Positions 1 through 11,005 of a stretch of 64,000 bases of DNA are shown piece after piece. The position numbers and the translations under genes were made by a program. Each line of letters starts with the position of its first letter. Positions within the stretch are counted from its first letter, which is position 1. Origin of the DNA: Sparassis latifolia (Eukaryota; Basidiomycota; Agaricomycetes; Polyporales; Sparassidaceae); contig CM031560.1 in assembly GCA_018466975.1 (NCBI GenBank), positions 868,001 through 932,000 of the forward strand. Direction: 5' to 3'. Below the pieces are notes generated by a model that was not told the origin of the DNA, searched no databases, and saw nothing but the letters and a program-made list of their open reading frames with translations.

Positions 1-440
1 GAATGTAAACGGTCACGTACGACATGTGCTACCCGACATGGTGCACGAGGTAACGAACCCAGTTCCACTCTGACACTGGGAAGGCGACGTGGAACCAGGA
101 GGAGAATACGGGTGGTTACTATTGCATTGGGAGCAGGAGCTTGCCCCGGACATCTGTGGACAGACACGTTCATACAGCCGTTCGTTTGAGCGGATACAGG
201 TCACTAACGGAGTAGAATCCGGCACAGCTGGGATAGTCATTAGATCATGCTTTCAAATGGGAGGGGAACACACCACTGGCAGCACGACGTCGCACCAGTC
301 TGACTGGTGAAGGTCCCCGCGGGACAGTCGTCGCAAGGCTTGGTACCGGAGGAAGAAAACGACCCTGGACTACACGTGTTTGCGGCGCGTCCAGAGATCG
401 GAGCGCAAATGAGCGCGAGCAGCAAAGTGAAGATGACCAT
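1..440 (-). CDS. GCC2/GCC3-type cysteine-rich secreted protein (N-terminal part, runs off left edge)
   Basis: The chosen start is the ATG at 440-438. It opens a signal peptide (MVIFTLLLALICAPISGRA) followed by Cys-rich repeats of the kind found in ephrin-receptor-like GCC2/GCC3 domains, with 'CSPGSFSSSGTKPCDDC' and 'CPAGTFTSQTGATSCCQWC'. After a stretch that looks intronic, the same style resumes at about 200-15 with 'SGASSCSQC' and 'SPPGSTSPSQC'. The protein is therefore probably secreted or on the cell surface, with disulfide-rich repeats. The function of such fungal proteins is unknown to me. I could not fix the intron between the two blocks: the simplest GT-AG choice creates a stop, so the gene may be damaged. 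A related broken copy lies at 1.8-2.75 kb on the same strand. The 3' end is outside the window. Confidence 0.5.
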
Positions 441-1200
441 CACGACAGGGCGGCAAGTAGGAGACGGCATCTCGCAAGCAGGGAGGACACCCAAGTTCCA
501 CCATTTCCGAACTATTATATCTTCAGGAGTGATCGAGCGCCGGCGTCAGATAGGGCCATACGATTCAACCTGGGCGGCGGTCTCCTATCCTCGGGGCACT
601 TCGTCCTGCGGCGTCGCTGATCCTTGACGACCTGCCCAACCTTCCTGTTTCTGCGAGAGGCTGATCTCTGAGTCTCTGGTACAACTGTATCTTTGACATG
701 GTCTTGTGCAGATTCCTCGTACGTTCTTTGAGGTAACATAAATGATCAGACTGACCTCGATATCGGCGTCCCTGTCTGAGCCCCAGGTTCGGAGACTTTG
801 ACAACCTTGAATTCTAGATCGCTGTCAGAGTGTTTTTACAGGGGGTTCCACTAGTGTGGAGACAGGTGCCTGTTCGTAGGTCAGTCGTATCTCAGGTTGC
901 ATCCACACACGTAGTATCGAACGCCGGCTCCCGGGCCAATCTGAGTCAAACACGATGTTGTTTTGCGCACTGGCACTGGATAAGCTTACTGTCAGCTCAA
1001 AGGTAAATGCCGCAGAGGGGTATTCCAGGTTGCTTGGCACGAGTTGAGGAGAATCGGTTCAGGGGATGAGGCTGGGCGCCCTAGGTGAGGAGCCGGTGGT
1101 GCTCACGAACGTGAACGACTTCCTAAGTGGGACTCGTCCCGTTCGAGCGCCGATGCTGAATCACTCGTCCGCATTCGGGTTTCCCACACTCGGTGCCCCG
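441..1200. other. Intergenic, no gene seen
   Basis: Short frames on both strands show no recognisable domain or convincing splice pattern. This should hold the upstream region of the left-edge Cys-rich gene. Confidence 0.4.
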
Positions 1201-1566
1201 CACAGGAAGCATTACCACTTTTATCCATTGGAAATAACCTGGCAAAAAGCATGGAAATCAATAATATATTTTCAGAGGAAAAACCTTGAGAAAAAAGTGA
1301 GAAAAGAACAAAACATTCTCACGGTTTTTCCCTTGGAAATAAGTTGCCTACCATATCAGGCAACTGGACATGCCAGGACATGCCATTTTAAACCCGGACA
1401 AAACTACCATATTTGGCGACCAACTTATTTCCAGTGGAAAAACTGCGGAAATGCTTTGTTCTTTTACACGTTTTTTCCTCATGTTTTTCCCGCAGTATAA
1501 CTTTATTGATTTCCACACATTTTTCCAAGTTATTTCCTCGGGAAAAAAGGGGTTATGTGTCCTGTG
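1201..1566. repeat. Foldback (inverted-repeat) element with 146-bp arms
   Basis: Arms at 1201-1346 and 1421-1566 are imperfect reverse complements, exactly symmetric about 1383.5 with a 74-bp spacer. Matching blocks include CACAGGA at the outer ends, GGAAATAAC next to them, GGAAATCAATAA, AAAAGAACAAA and GGAAATAAGTTG at the inner ends. Short frames in the arms are by-products of this symmetry. No transposase is encoded. I saw no clear target-site duplication; CTCGG occurs just outside both ends in inverted orientation, so the original element may have been slightly longer. It is best read as a MITE or foldback transposon remnant. Confidence 0.75.
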
Positions 1567-1799
1567 CCGAGATTGCGCTGTCTTTGTGGGACGTAACACA
1601 GGAAAGTAGCAGTATTCCTCGGACTATGGCATATAAAGACATTGCGTTATGTAGATGACGGGAGAGTGCTCAAAGCGGTCAATATTTCGAGCGCGCTGCC
1701 GTCGGGCGCCCGGGCCGCCTCATGTGAGGTGGACCAGGTCACACATTGACTTTACCCAGGTCAATGTTGACGGGGTCTGACCAGGGTCTGACTCCGTCA

Positions 1800-2750
1800 A
1801 GAACATCACTGAGTCTTGTGCGCTTCGTTACGTCTCCGCAAGCGAGGTGGAGGCGTAGAACCACCCGTATTCACCGAGAAATGGTAAGAACATGCCGAAA
1901 GGTAGGCAACGCGACAAGATACGGAGGACATGTGTTGCCCGACATGAGGCATGTGTACAAGCCACCAGTCAACCCAGTACATTGACCAATCGCAGTCGAG
2001 CCAGGGGGGAGTATCCAACGGGAACACACGGGTAGCACCAGTTGGACCGACATAAGTGAGAAACTAGTGGGATCGACAGGAAAAGAACATACCATGTGCA
2101 ACACGATGTAGAACAATAGACACTTTGTGCAGGCAGACTACGGGCTCGGAAGTCGACTGAGAACCGCAGTAGTAACCGGGAGGACAGCTGGGACAACTAG
2201 ATGCGCCATCAGTACTATAGAGGCCGTACCCGCCTGTCGACTGACATGTTACTCTATAACTGGCCATATAGTAGCTAGGTTGGGTAGATGTACAACTCTG
2301 AGTGCTATATTCTGCGGAGAAAAGGGATCGGTAAGAACGGAGACGAGCAGTAAGAACGGGGACGTACGGCGACAGCTTACGAGACTGATAAGTTCCAGGA
2401 GTGCACTCAGTGCAAGTCACGGTGTTATAAGAAGGACTGGCAGAACCCGGTAAGCGCTACATCTGAGAAGGGGCGCCTGGACCCGTCGCATAATATCCCG
2501 GCTGAGCAGTATTGCAGCTGTAGTGGTTGCACTCTGGGCAAGCGTCAGAAATGATACTGATGAAGGAGTACTTATGGTCTTTCCAGGTTCCAGGCGAGCA
2601 CGTAACGCAGCTGCTCCCCGAGATATAGCTTCCAGGACCGCATGCGCTGGAATGGATGCGATGACAACACGGAGGACCAGGGGGTACATGGAGACGAGGT
2701 GAGCAAGTCCAGTGTTCATGACCTGTGCGGTGCGGAGGGCCTTTCGCAGA
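1800..2750 (-). pseudogene. Broken paralogue of the GCC2/GCC3-type Cys-rich protein
   Basis: Reading leftwards from about 2700, one frame gives CGPGSYISGSSCVTC, CSPGTWKDHKYSF, CPECNHYSCNTAQPGYY, then an in-frame TAG near 2480, then CTECTPGTYQS in the same frame. A good intron (GTAAGCTG...CTCCGCAG, about 2380-2315) leads to CTSTQPSYYMASY and GASSCPSCPPGYYCGSQS. Further on, CYPCVPVGYSP and PPGSTAIGQCTG lie in different frames, separated at a six-base G run (2004-2009 on the plus strand). The end, with PPGST, C and MSG-NTC spacing, matches the left-edge gene, so the two are duplicates. The stop and the frameshift make an intact product unlikely, though an unrecognised intron could remove the stop. 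No start codon or signal peptide was found. Confidence 0.5.
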
Positions 2751-3011
2751 CTGCCTCGGGATATAGCAGAAGCCCTTCGGCTGTGTCTAAACTCTCGCAA
2801 TTATCTGAGAACCGAGGAGGTCGCGGCCCTTGGTCAAAGCGTTAGGGAGGTCGGATTTACTACTTCAGTTACCTTTTTAGCTGGAATATTCGCCCAAATA
2901 GGCAAGTCTGCAGAGTCTCGCCTCGGCGAGCGGAAGGCGGATGCCAAACGATCTAGAACATTGATATTGAAACCTTACAGGGAACGCGAACGACAGACAT
3001 CGACACTCCTT

Positions 3012-5249
3012 TCATGAGATAGTCCCTCCAACAGATTCCATCGTCTAACAATTGTTTGTTCAAATTCTCGGGTAAATAAACGACCGAGTACTTACGAACG
3101 GGGAGGCGGTGGGGCCATCGAGAATAGCAAGCTCCTCGTCAGAAAATGGCAGTCGAGGTATCAAAAGTGTCCGCAATGGGATTAGCAACAGGATGATTAT
3201 AGGGAATCCGATAGCCGCTGTATTGGAGAGTTCGTCAACATACACATCATCGAATTGCTTCTGTCTACCCACCAATAGTTTGCGTGACTGCCATAGCTGC
3301 CCCAAACCCAGCGAGCTGTACACTGACGAAGAGCAGGATGCGCGACTTCCGTACTCTGCGGAGAGGTTCATCTACTGGTGTGAGCGCCTTGTCACGGAAG
3401 AAATACAGTATTTTGCGCGTGATGCCGTTGCCTTGCAGGGCATCGATACCCATATACCAGCTGGGGCAAAAAAATCAACAACTACGTAGAGCATGAATCA
3501 AAGAGAAACCATACAATAGACCGGCAAGAACACCTCGCGGGATCAGGTTCAGGACATGCAGGAAAGGTCCTGTAAGTAATACAAGACACAAAGCACCCTG
3601 CGCTAAATTAGACACTCGCTGTTCCACAACAGCAACTGGCACTTCTTTAAACGAAGTATCGCTTAGAGGTCTTGCGGGATCCGGTTCTAGTAGAGACGGC
3701 TGACGGGAATGTATATGCTGCACCTCTCTTTCGTGTTTGTCTTGCTGTCGAGCCTTCTCGGGCCGTAGCTGCTCGTTCGGTGTCTGGGACGGACGGGGGA
3801 AAGACGATCCAGACTCCTCTACGTTCTCAGCATCTCTCTTCGAAGGGTATCCCATGACGAGTAAGGACGTAGTATGTATGGGTGCCTGCGGGATCAGACC
3901 GTTCGGAGCAGGCAGACCGAGTAATCCGGCGATGAAAGTCGTGATGCCAAGCAAAAAGAAGTCATAGTGGAATCCTGGTGGTTTGCGCAGAGGGAAGTGT
4001 GTACTCTGAGCCATCAGAGACTGAGAATCGTCAGCTTCATTTCATGAAGTGACGATGAGACCTTGCGTACTGAAACATTATGATCGAAGAAAAATAGAAC
4101 CCAGAGGACGAAGCCGAAGGGGAATGCAATCCCCACCCACTTCCCATCCAGCTGCCAGAACCGCACCAACCACTCTCGACCGTTCGCTGGCTGGAAGGCC
4201 CGACCAACAGGTAGGGTGCTCGGGTTTGCCTGGTTGAACCGCCCCCAGTACGCCATCGCAGAGGAAGCAATCAGCGCGACGGGCATGCCGTAGTCTGCGA
4301 AAATGCGACGGACGTGGCGATGGAAGTACGGTGATTGAGAGAGCGATCGGAAGACGAAAGACGTAACAAGCATGAGGAGGGCGAGGACGATGCCGACAAA
4401 CGCTCCGTCTAGAGTGGAGGCCGAGGTGATTGACGAGGAAAACTCTCGAGTTACAACTTGCACGCCGTACTGGAGGTAGACCCATGCTACGTAGAAGCCA
4501 AATGTATCGCACGAGAAGAGTGTGACATACTTCAGGAAGTTGCACCCTTCCAAGCGGTCAGCCCATTCTCGCGAAATCATGGAGAAATACACACAGTTGA
4601 GGGCCGCAGTTATCCAGTGCAAAATTGCGCCCCATAGATACACCCAGCCGACAAAATGTAGATATTCAGGAGGATCGGGGTGTCGTTCAATGATGTTGTA
4701 GATGGTCTTATTGAAGACGGTGATGGGTCCTGTCACCCCAGCTATGCAAAGGGGTTGAGCGCCGAAGGCGGAGAAGACGAACGCCGCCATGAAAGACGAC
4801 AGCAGCACTTCTGACACGCCATACTGCTGAGTGGTCTCTATGAGATCTAGGGAGAAAGCGATGCCTGGCAGAACACTGGGAAAGCATACGTCAGTTCTTT
4901 GTGCTCTTTCCGACGATTTCTGGCAGTATTGCTGGCCAATGCTCGCCTGTGACGATTTCACTCACTTGGCAAAGAATATCTGGACAATTGCAGGAATTAC
5001 TCTATAGTTCCACGCATCCTGCCAGTCACTAACATAATATGGTGCGCGCGAACTAACATCGCGAATTATCCCAGACGCGAAGGGGCAAGCGCGCAGCCAA
5101 GCCGTTACTCTTGAGAGTGTCCTGTGATGGGAAGGAGATCTCGACGAGGATGCCGCGCTGATGTCCCCAGGGTCTGAGCGCGAGACTGAGTCCGATGGAA
5201 GTGATCCTGCATCCGTGAAAGATAACCTTGGGGAGTATTGTTCAGACAT
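3012..5249 (-). CDS. BOR1: BOR1-type borate/anion transporter (SLC4-like, 645 aa)
   Basis: Plasma-membrane transporter of the HCO3-/borate family. Fungal BOR1 exports borate, and this assignment is by family. Exons: 5249-4966, 4875-4071, 4020-3515, 3460-3273, 3217-3096, 3044-3012 (1,938 nt, in frame). The N-terminus is Ser/Arg-rich and cytosolic. The transmembrane core begins at 'NYRVIPAIVQIFFANVLPGI'. Family hallmarks follow: FGAQPLCIAGVTGPITVFNK, FFFDHNVSSLMAQ, GFHYDFFLLGITT, LPAPNGLIPQAPIHTTSL, GLFWYMGIDALQGNG and TMESVGG at the C-terminus. The intron at 3514-3461 had to start at GTATGG to restore 'LFWYMG'; other donors break the frame. The last exon is only 33 nt. Nothing looks broken and the length is normal for fungal BOR1. 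The start is the first ATG in frame, giving MSEQYSP. Confidence 0.93.
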
Positions 5250-6332
5250 TATGATGATCGGAAGAAGGGCTTGGGTGGGATGTGCTGTGTCTAATCCGTG
5301 TCCACTTGAAGTCTATACGTTGCATCTATAGCACAAAAGACATAAGGTGTCGTTATGTGTGTGCTAGCAAAAACATGTCAGCTTTTGTAGCTGACTGGAC
5401 CCTGAATCATTACCGAATGCTGTATGCCATGAATCGAGCAAACAGACTGCGGCCACTTCTCCGCGGACCGTCACGGCGAAAAGCGAGCGAACCGGCGGCA
5501 AGTCCGGAGGACCAAAGTTTATGAGGCGGATCCCCGCCATAGACGCCCAATATATCGATCCCGTCTGCTTCCTCCAACCGAGGATTATTCGTTCAATTGC
5601 TAAAGCCCATTTTTTTCTACAGTACTGTTCCGGGGAAAACTCCCGGCGAGGTTATCGACAGTTTAACCTGCGACGCTCAGGCCCTCGAGTTATAAGCAAT
5701 AAAATACATGTTTTAAACAGGTTTTCGACACCTATGTGGCGGAGCCCCAAAAAATGACAGAAAACACTAGCCAGTGTGATTACAGCACCGCAGCTCGGAA
5801 GGTGATATGAGTCTCCCAGACACTCTCTTTGCATAATTGCGTGAAACTCTCCCAAAAAAATGTGATGACAGCTACTCCTTTTGGAAGAGGTGGTAGAATC
5901 GGGTATCTTGCATAAAACATATAACTGCATTTTCAGAATAAGTCTCTGTTCCGCCCACGGGCGAATGGGTAGGAGACTGCGCCTAGTGTGCATTCAGTCG
6001 GAAGGTGTAGTGGGGGATGGTCACTTGTCCTTTTCCAGTTTGCGTCAGCTCCCAATGGAGGTCGACGGACGACATCTGCCTCGACTCTCAGCACTTTGAC
6101 TACACCATCTAGGCTAGCCCATTTACGTGACATGGAGAAACTGTATGCATTTGTCAGTGGAAGTGCATATACACAGACGTTACCTCCAGTCACTATGTAT
6201 AGCACTATAGAATGAATGTACAGTATGTGAACATTATGAAGTCCGTGTTGTCAGTATAAGCTATGCTGCATGCAGTGTTCAAGTCATTGTGATGGATCAA
6301 TTGTCCATGTCCAAAATTCAACAGAAACCCAC
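5250..6332. other. Intergenic, no gene seen
   Basis: No coding signal apart from a truncated copy of the 5' end of the hydrolase gene (5541-5636, listed separately). This region lies upstream of BOR1 and downstream of the secreted-protein gene at 6333-7100. Confidence 0.5.
5541..5636 (+). repeat. Truncated copy of the 5' end of the ABHD12-like gene
   Basis: This stretch resembles 7992-8090, the leader and exon 1 start of the hydrolase at 8021. Shared blocks are AGACGCCCA, CTGCTTCCTCCAACC and AAGCCCAT. The copy lacks the segment carrying the start codon and its frame is lost, so it is a dead fragment. Confidence 0.5.
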
Positions 6333-7100
6333 TCAAGCTTGCTCGTACACCACCTGCAGACGGACGGGATAGCAGGATGTGTAATTGTAGGTGTGCCCGT
6401 TGTCCTCCGTCGCCTGGAACATGACATCATTCGGTATACCGAAGTAGTAGGGAGTGTCGCTCTCGCAGAGGGAGAAGGCGTCGGTGACGCCGTTTACAGC
6501 AAGTATCGGGTACGGGGAGTCGGGAGAGTCCTGAAGAGTGAGTTCAGTATCCATATATGCGAAGACAGCAGAGCAAGGAGCTCACAATGATGCAATAATT
6601 CTGAATGGGAGCGGGAAGCTCGGACTCCTCCGTGGAGAACTCGAAGAGCAGCTGGCTGCTCGCGGAGACGGCGAGGTTCGTCGAGGAGACGTCAGCATCC
6701 GCTGGGTTGCTTGGGATGAGCGAGCCATTCACGAGTGACAGCGTGGGTTCGTTGTTCGAATGCGCCGAGTAGTAGGTCTGTAACACAAACTCATCAGCCT
6801 GGGGTTTCCGAACGAAACTGCACAGCATCCTATAGGTTGTTTTGTAGGACGTACTGAAAGCGCAGAGATGTACGACGCAGTGGCACTTCCAGTCCACTGA
6901 TTGAACCGAACGACGAGTGGCGCTCCGGTGGAGTTCGCATTGGGCAGCGTCAGGTTGAATGCAGCCAAGGTGAAGTTGTACATGCTGTCGTACCCTCCGC
7001 TAATGCCGGTGCACGGGCCCGACGCTTGACGAGAATACAAAGGAGATGCTAAGGTGAGGGCAGCGAGAGCCAATGGCACGAATGCGAAGAGGAAGAACAT
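6333..7100 (-). CDS. Small secreted protein, unknown function (211 aa)
   Basis: Exons 7100-6855, 6777-6586 and 6530-6333 join to 636 nt in frame. Intron ends are clean (GTACGTCC...TTACAG and GTGAGCTC...CTTCAG). The product opens with a strong signal peptide (MFFLFAFVPLALAALTLAS) and a possible Kex2-like site SRQ. A region rich in N-glycosylation sequons follows (NFT, NLT, NST) and then 'LVVRFNQWTGS'. The end includes YNYTSCYP. Four or so cysteines are present after the signal. I do not recognise a named domain. Related hypothetical secreted proteins are common in Agaricomycetes as far as I recall. It probably acts outside the cell. Confidence 0.8.
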
Positions 7101-8020
7101 GTTGTCTGTGGATTAAGTGAGAAGATCGCACTTGGAGAACGAAGGATAGGGTGGTGGATGACGAACCTCATTTCAGCGGTTGTAGCATTTATACCTCGAA
7201 CCTCGACGGGTACTCGTGGCAGACTGGACCCGCAGTGCGTACATGCACACCTGAAACAAGGACGAGTTTCGCCGCATTGCTGGTTAGTCGAGATTACATC
7301 ACCTGCATCATCATACCAGCTGGCACTAGAAATCCAATCCGCCCCACTCTTGGGGCGGGATGTAGTACATTGGCCATCAAATCGGAGGAACTGGCCGTCT
7401 ACATAACTCGACATTCTTCCCGCCGCCGCCGAGCAATCGCTACCACACCGCTATGGCCTCAACGCCACATTCCTCAGAGGCTCAAGCAGAAGATGAGCTG
7501 AAGAACATATATGGCATACCACGAGAGATCTGCGGAACGTTTCATTGGGGAGGCAATATGGCGATACTCACGACTCCGATGACGTATATGCGAAGCAAAC
7601 CATGCACAGCCACACGGGCGCCGGCATCGTCTCCTGGGATCATCAACATGCACTGATGGCTATGCTCCGACTTGTGCGGATGCCGCCGCGGTCAATGTTC
7701 CCAGGCATGACCAAAAAGTCGCAAGAGACTTCCGGAGTCTACACTCAAAAACTGAGACTGAAGTACGTACTGACATTCGGAACACTACTGGCAGAGTCAA
7801 ATAAGCCGAAGGAGTAAGGCTACTCGCTTGCCGGCATCCTGCCCGTCTCGAAAGGGAGACCCTCAGCGGGTTGACAGGCTCCAGGCTCATGAGGTCATCG
7901 AGCATGCAGAGGAGCTCATCGTCAAGGTTTTTTAATCTCATTCACGGTGATTAGTGGTGGCCACCGGTACCTACATAAGCGGAGCTTAATAGACGCCCAG
8001 TATCGATTGCCCGGATTGTC
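7101..8020. promoter_or_regulatory. Shared upstream region between two divergent genes
   Basis: This 920-bp gap separates the start of the secreted-protein gene (minus) from the start of the serine hydrolase (plus), so it must hold both promoters. Frames inside show Cys-rich stretches but no domain or splice pattern that I trust. No TATA box was confidently placed. Confidence 0.4.
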
Positions 8021-9714
8021 ATGGCAGGTCCTTCCTCTGCTTCCTCCAACCAAAGATTCCTCGCTAGAGCCCATAAATTTGTTTTCTATGTCGCTATTCT
8101 GTACATTATTCTAATCGTAGCGCTTGCGAGCCCGGTTCTTCAACGGCAGTAAGTAGATCGCTCAGATTGTCATAATCTTGGTCTGGTTCAAGTTCAAATT
8201 ATCTCTTAGAGCGTCCTACCAGCACGCACTTAGATTGCCATGGGGGGCGAAGTTCGATGTTCCTGAATCTTTTGGGTTCGCGCGTAAGTTTTTGACTCTT
8301 CGTTCCATCCAGAAGGCTGTTGGCATATCTCCTTCATGTCCCAGTTGCAGATGGTTATTTGCTCTGATTACACCAATGGTATGTATTTATGGCTTGTACC
8401 ACGAATGCGTCCATTGGAGTGGACAGAAGTACACTTTACTTGTCCCTGGGTCATGACAAGGCCTACGCCAGATAGATCACATCGCCTAACCACAGATGTA
8501 GTGTCAACGCATTGCCTTGTGATATTGCTTCCAGCCTTCCACCGTCAATCGGTTATCACACTATGGCGCACCGTTCATCGTGCTCACTATGACTTCCAGC
8601 TGGCAAAACTTTAGACTTCAAACTGCATACATCCGACGACGTCACGCTTGGGGCGTGGTTCATCCTCTCCGAACCCTACTACCAGTCGCTGCGAACGTCT
8701 GCGCCCGCGCCCCTCTCTACACCTTCCATGGATACCATACAGAGTGCCATGCGCGCTCATCCCACCGTCCTGTACCTGCACGGAGCTGCCGGTACCCGCG
8801 CTACCGCCTGGCGCGTGCAACACTTCACCTCGTTCACCTCGCGCCTTCAGGTCAATCTACTCACCATAGACTACCGCGGGTTCGCCGACAGCGAAGGCTC
8901 CCCGTCCGAGGATGGCCTCGCGCTCGACGCATACACGGCATGGACATGGCTGCTGGACCACGGCGCAAAGGCGGAGGACATCCTCGTCGTCGGGCACAGC
9001 CTCGGGACAGGTGTGGCAGGGAAGCTCGGGTCGCAGTTAGCAAAAGAGGGCGTGAGGCCGCGCGGAATCGTACTCCTTGCGCCGTTCTCCAGTGTCACAT
9101 CGCTAGCGGAGACGTACAACCCAATGGGATATCCTATCCTGCAACCCTTGCAGAGGTTCGCGTGGGGCCGAAGTATGTGTCATCTGGGTGATATCAGCAT
9201 GATGTGCTGATTTGATTCGACAGAGCTCGTGAGGAGATTGATCATTGACGCGTTCGATACGCTTTCTGTAATCGAAGTTAGTGCTTTCTCCACCTTCCCT
9301 GAATGTTCACTTATGTCTTACCAGGAATTTAACGTGCCGACTCTCATCGCGCACTCCGTCGACGACTTCGAAGTCCCGCATTCCCACTCACACACACTCC
9401 TCGAGCGGCTGTTGGACACCATCCTTCCGCCGCCTGGTGTGCTCCCGTCTACTCCCGGGATCGTCGTGAATGGTCCCGAGTTCGCGGCCTTCACCGACGC
9501 GCAGTCAAAGAGAAGAGATGCGCGGACCGCGCTCGTTAGGAAGGTCGAGGTGCCGAACTTCGGGACAGTGGAGGAGTTCGATGGTAAGTATGGCAGAGTG
9601 GTCTACGTGGAATCGCTATGGGGTTCGCATAGCAAGGTAGGGTTGCAGGAGGGTGTCCAGGACGTCATCGCGACAACATTCGGGTTGACTGGCGCAGCAG
9701 TCAACTCTAGCTAG
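8021..9714 (+). CDS. ABHD12/BEM46-type alpha/beta-hydrolase (405 aa)
   Basis: Membrane-anchored serine hydrolase. By family it resembles ABHD12 lysophospholipid lipases and fungal BEM46; the substrate here is inferred. Exons 8021-8148, 8210-8283, 8600-9172, 9224-9276 and 9325-9714 give 1,218 nt in frame. An N-terminal transmembrane segment (FVFYVAILYIILIVALA) precedes the catalytic domain. Visible catalytic features: HGAAGT near residue 128 (oxyanion region), nucleophile Ser201 in GHSLG, Asp289/290 in HSVDDFEVP, and His378 in WGSHSKVG. Intron 2 (8284-8599, 316 nt) is five times longer than its neighbours; its removal joins 'GFA' to 'PGKTLDF' exactly as the family expects. A GTAAGT inside exon 5 is in-frame coding (EEFDGKYGR), not a donor. 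A truncated copy of the gene's 5' end lies at 5.5 kb. Confidence 0.9.
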
Positions 9715-9918
9715 AGAAAGAAAATATCTCGAATAGACATGTCCTTGCTCCTTTAACCCGGGCAACCATGAAAGTAATGCTGGATTATCATTATTCTTGA
9801 ATTACAGTAACCATGGCCAAATAGTTCGTGAAGAACTACTACGATGCAACAATTAAGGGCAAATTAGACGCAAATAAGTGCCGTATGCTGAGTGCAATAG
9901 GGGTAGGGTATGCAGTGT

Positions 9919-9964
9919 ACACTAGAAGGATGAACATGCCAACACTAGAAGGATGAACATGCCA
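9919..9964. repeat. Perfect 23-bp tandem duplication
   Basis: Two exact adjacent copies of a 23-bp unit beginning ACACTAGAAGGATG (9919-9941 and 9942-9964), in noncoding sequence downstream of the hydrolase gene. Confidence 0.9.
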
Positions 9965-10384
9965 AAGAGAAGATAAACAAATAATGTAGTTGCAGTTCTA
10001 TGCTTGATTGTGAAGTTCATGGAATTTCTCCTGTTCCTTTCCCAAAGGACGGCGTTGACTCGGAGTCTGACGAAGTCACGCTGTCCATACTGGTTCTCTG
10101 TATTCTGCGTCAGTGGTAAACACCTGACACACGACAAACCGGGCGCACGGATGAGTCAACACTATTCCTCCTCGGTGGTGGAGGAAAATCCACCATGGGA
10201 ACCTCGCTTGTATCGGATTTTGGCAGTGGTGGCACCATGGGAGTGTTGGCTAATATCTGCATGGTGGCGACCATAGATGACATGAACGACGACATCGTGG
10301 AGTATCGCCGAGAGAGTGGTATATAATCTGCCTGAAGATACGCAGGTTGCAGTACTAATGTCCTCCGAAAATGTACGGTTATTG

Positions 10385-11005
10385 AGGGTTTGGTTTGGTT
10401 TGGTTGGGATGCAGTCGACCAGCGCCAGCCCTACTTATGGTGGCGCGGTCGGGAGACGGAAGATGACGTCAGACAAATCCGGTAGCTGCCGGAGACTTCC
10501 GCACTCCGCTAGAACTCACTAGAATCACCCAGTCAACGGAGACTCGCAGAGGTGAGCCCAGATTCGATGTCATTATTATTCAGAGAGGTGATTGAACCAT
10601 ATACATTGATCTCGTTGAGTTGCAGATATGGTGAAGGTATACGCAATCACATCACAGGTGCATCCTCTGCGTGAAAATCAGCTCCGCATAAGGGAGACAA
10701 TATCACTTCTATATATTGCTACTCAGGAATTGGGCGATTGAGTGCCGCATCGCTCTGTCAAAGAAAGGGTGGACGGTCGTCCTGTTTGCTAGACGTCTCG
10801 ATAACCTAATGCTCTTCCAAGAGACCATTGCTCGCTTTGGTGGGATGCTCTGCCTTACTTCATCTCTCGATACGTCAGGTAGCTAATGGCAGCACAAGGT
10901 CCTCCCTGCGCAACAGCTTTGTCAGTATATACAATTGCACCCTCATTGGTGATACAGCTGCCAGCACCATAAAACTAGAGAATAGCATGCATTACAGAGC
11001 AGTAA
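10385..11005 (+). pseudogene. Shrunken, decayed copy of the SDR locus
   Basis: This block matches the 17.57-19.46 kb SDR region in order but with internal deletions. The promoter part (GCCAGCCCTACTT, ATGATGTCAG-like) is followed by a decayed start (ATGGTGAAGGTA), the second-exon start with ATTGGGCGATTGAGTGCC, then AAGAAAGGGTGGACGG and TTTGCTAGACGTCTCGATAACC. It jumps directly to CTCTTCCAAGAGACC and TTTGGTGGGATGCTCTGC. It ends with GATTGCACCCTCATT-like sequence, found at 19.4 kb just upstream of the second SDR gene. Small indels and loss of most of the gene rule out a working enzyme. Confidence 0.7.

Noticed and set aside
3461..3488. Apparent 25-nt intron or frameshift in BOR1
   Set aside because: Moving the donor to GTATGG at 3514 gives a normal 54-nt intron and the expected LFWYMG, so the gene is intact.
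9580..9620. Intron at GTAAGTAT in exon 5 of the hydrolase
   Set aside because: The codons through it read EEFDGKYGRVVYVESLWGSH, containing the family's conserved stretch before the catalytic His, in frame.
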